From NCBI GenBank assembly GCA_963693365.1, contig CAVNZM010000002.1, positions 11,098,001 to 11,162,000 of the forward strand: DNA of 64,000 bases. Direction: 5' to 3'. Positions 63,944 through 64,000 of this stretch are shown piece after piece; the stretch's first letter is position 1; every line of letters starts with the position of its first letter. The position numbers and the translations under genes are program-made. This DNA is from Amoebidium appalachense. Taxonomy: Eukaryota; Ichthyosporea. The notes below the pieces were generated by a model, which worked only from the letters and a program-made list of their open reading frames with translations, searched no databases and had not been told where the DNA came from.

Positions 63944-64000
63944 TGTTAGAGGGGAGCCTCAGGTGGGAAGGTGGGAAAGGGATTCAAAAGACCCAGACAT
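63404..64000. other. RasGEF intron or 5' region
   Basis: Contains a full dispersed element (63488-63612), then unique A-rich sequence and GT arrays (63838-63882, 63909-63941). No upstream exon ending in phase 2 was found, so the 5' end of the gene is unresolved. Confidence 0.6.
63488..63612 (-). repeat. Dispersed intronic element, full-length copy upstream of the first visible RasGEF exon
   Basis: Plus strand runs GTCAGAATGTGTGTTACAGG, GTATGATATGAAGTACACGT, TCACGACGGACATCATAATG and CAGAGCCCACCCTCAGG. A G tract separates it from the acceptor at 63404. In sense it ends CATTCTGACCCC, a weaker branch-point variant. Confidence 0.75.

Overview
This is nuclear DNA from an intron-rich, microsatellite-choked eukaryote. 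Exons are moderately GC-rich and bounded by GT..AG introns. Introns are packed with (CA)n/(GT)n, (GA)n and homopolymer G or C tracts of 20 to more than 100 nt. Most long open frames in the window (poly-TH, CV, SL, PP or GG) are translated repeats and were discarded. The protein set is a 26S proteasome lid subunit, an INO80D/KANSL2-type zinc-finger protein, a Cdc25-type RasGEF, O-acetylserine sulfhydrylase, a mitochondrial sideroflexin and a secreted Cys-rich protein. It indicates a mitochondriate eukaryote that uses Ras signalling and makes its own cysteine, most likely a unicellular protist. I cannot place it further from sequence alone.

Layout: (1) 387-508 (+), last exon of an AhpD/carboxymuconolactone-decarboxylase-like gene entering from the left. 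(2) 2020-13550 (-), 13-exon INO80D/KANSL2-like gene with two C3Hc3H zinc-finger regions. (3) 14595-22000 (+), 7-exon RPN7/PSMD6 gene, head-to-head with gene 2 across about 1 kb. (4) 25058-25603 (-), intronless secreted protein with three six-cysteine repeats. (5) A gene desert of about 14 kb (25604-39796) holding a broken non-LTR reverse-transcriptase relic, an inverted-repeat element, a palindromic GCAGA/TCTGC array, a diverged tandem segmental duplication and giant microsatellites. (6) 39797-43226 (-), 5-exon cysteine synthase. (7) 43910-44255, a hAT-like MITE with a visible 8-bp target-site duplication. (8) 46225-47223 (+), intronless sideroflexin. (9) 49124 to beyond 63403 (-), RasGEF gene of at least 20 exons whose 5' end is not found in the window.

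Exon chains were built by hand from GT/AG sites, codon-phase continuity and family resemblance. For RPN7, cysteine synthase and the visible RasGEF all phases close and the lengths match the families (388, 314 and at least 874 aa). The INO80D-like gene closes only if one base is removed from a C9 run in its first coding exon.

The most interesting structure is in the introns. A dispersed element of about 125-150 bp occurs in at least 13 copies across three genes, always in the sense orientation of the host gene. It ends in a branch-point-like CATTCTAAC followed by a C tract. Two introns also carry tandemly duplicated or triplicated 5' splice sites. Together this suggests introner-like or intron-remodelling elements and is the best candidate here for something undescribed.
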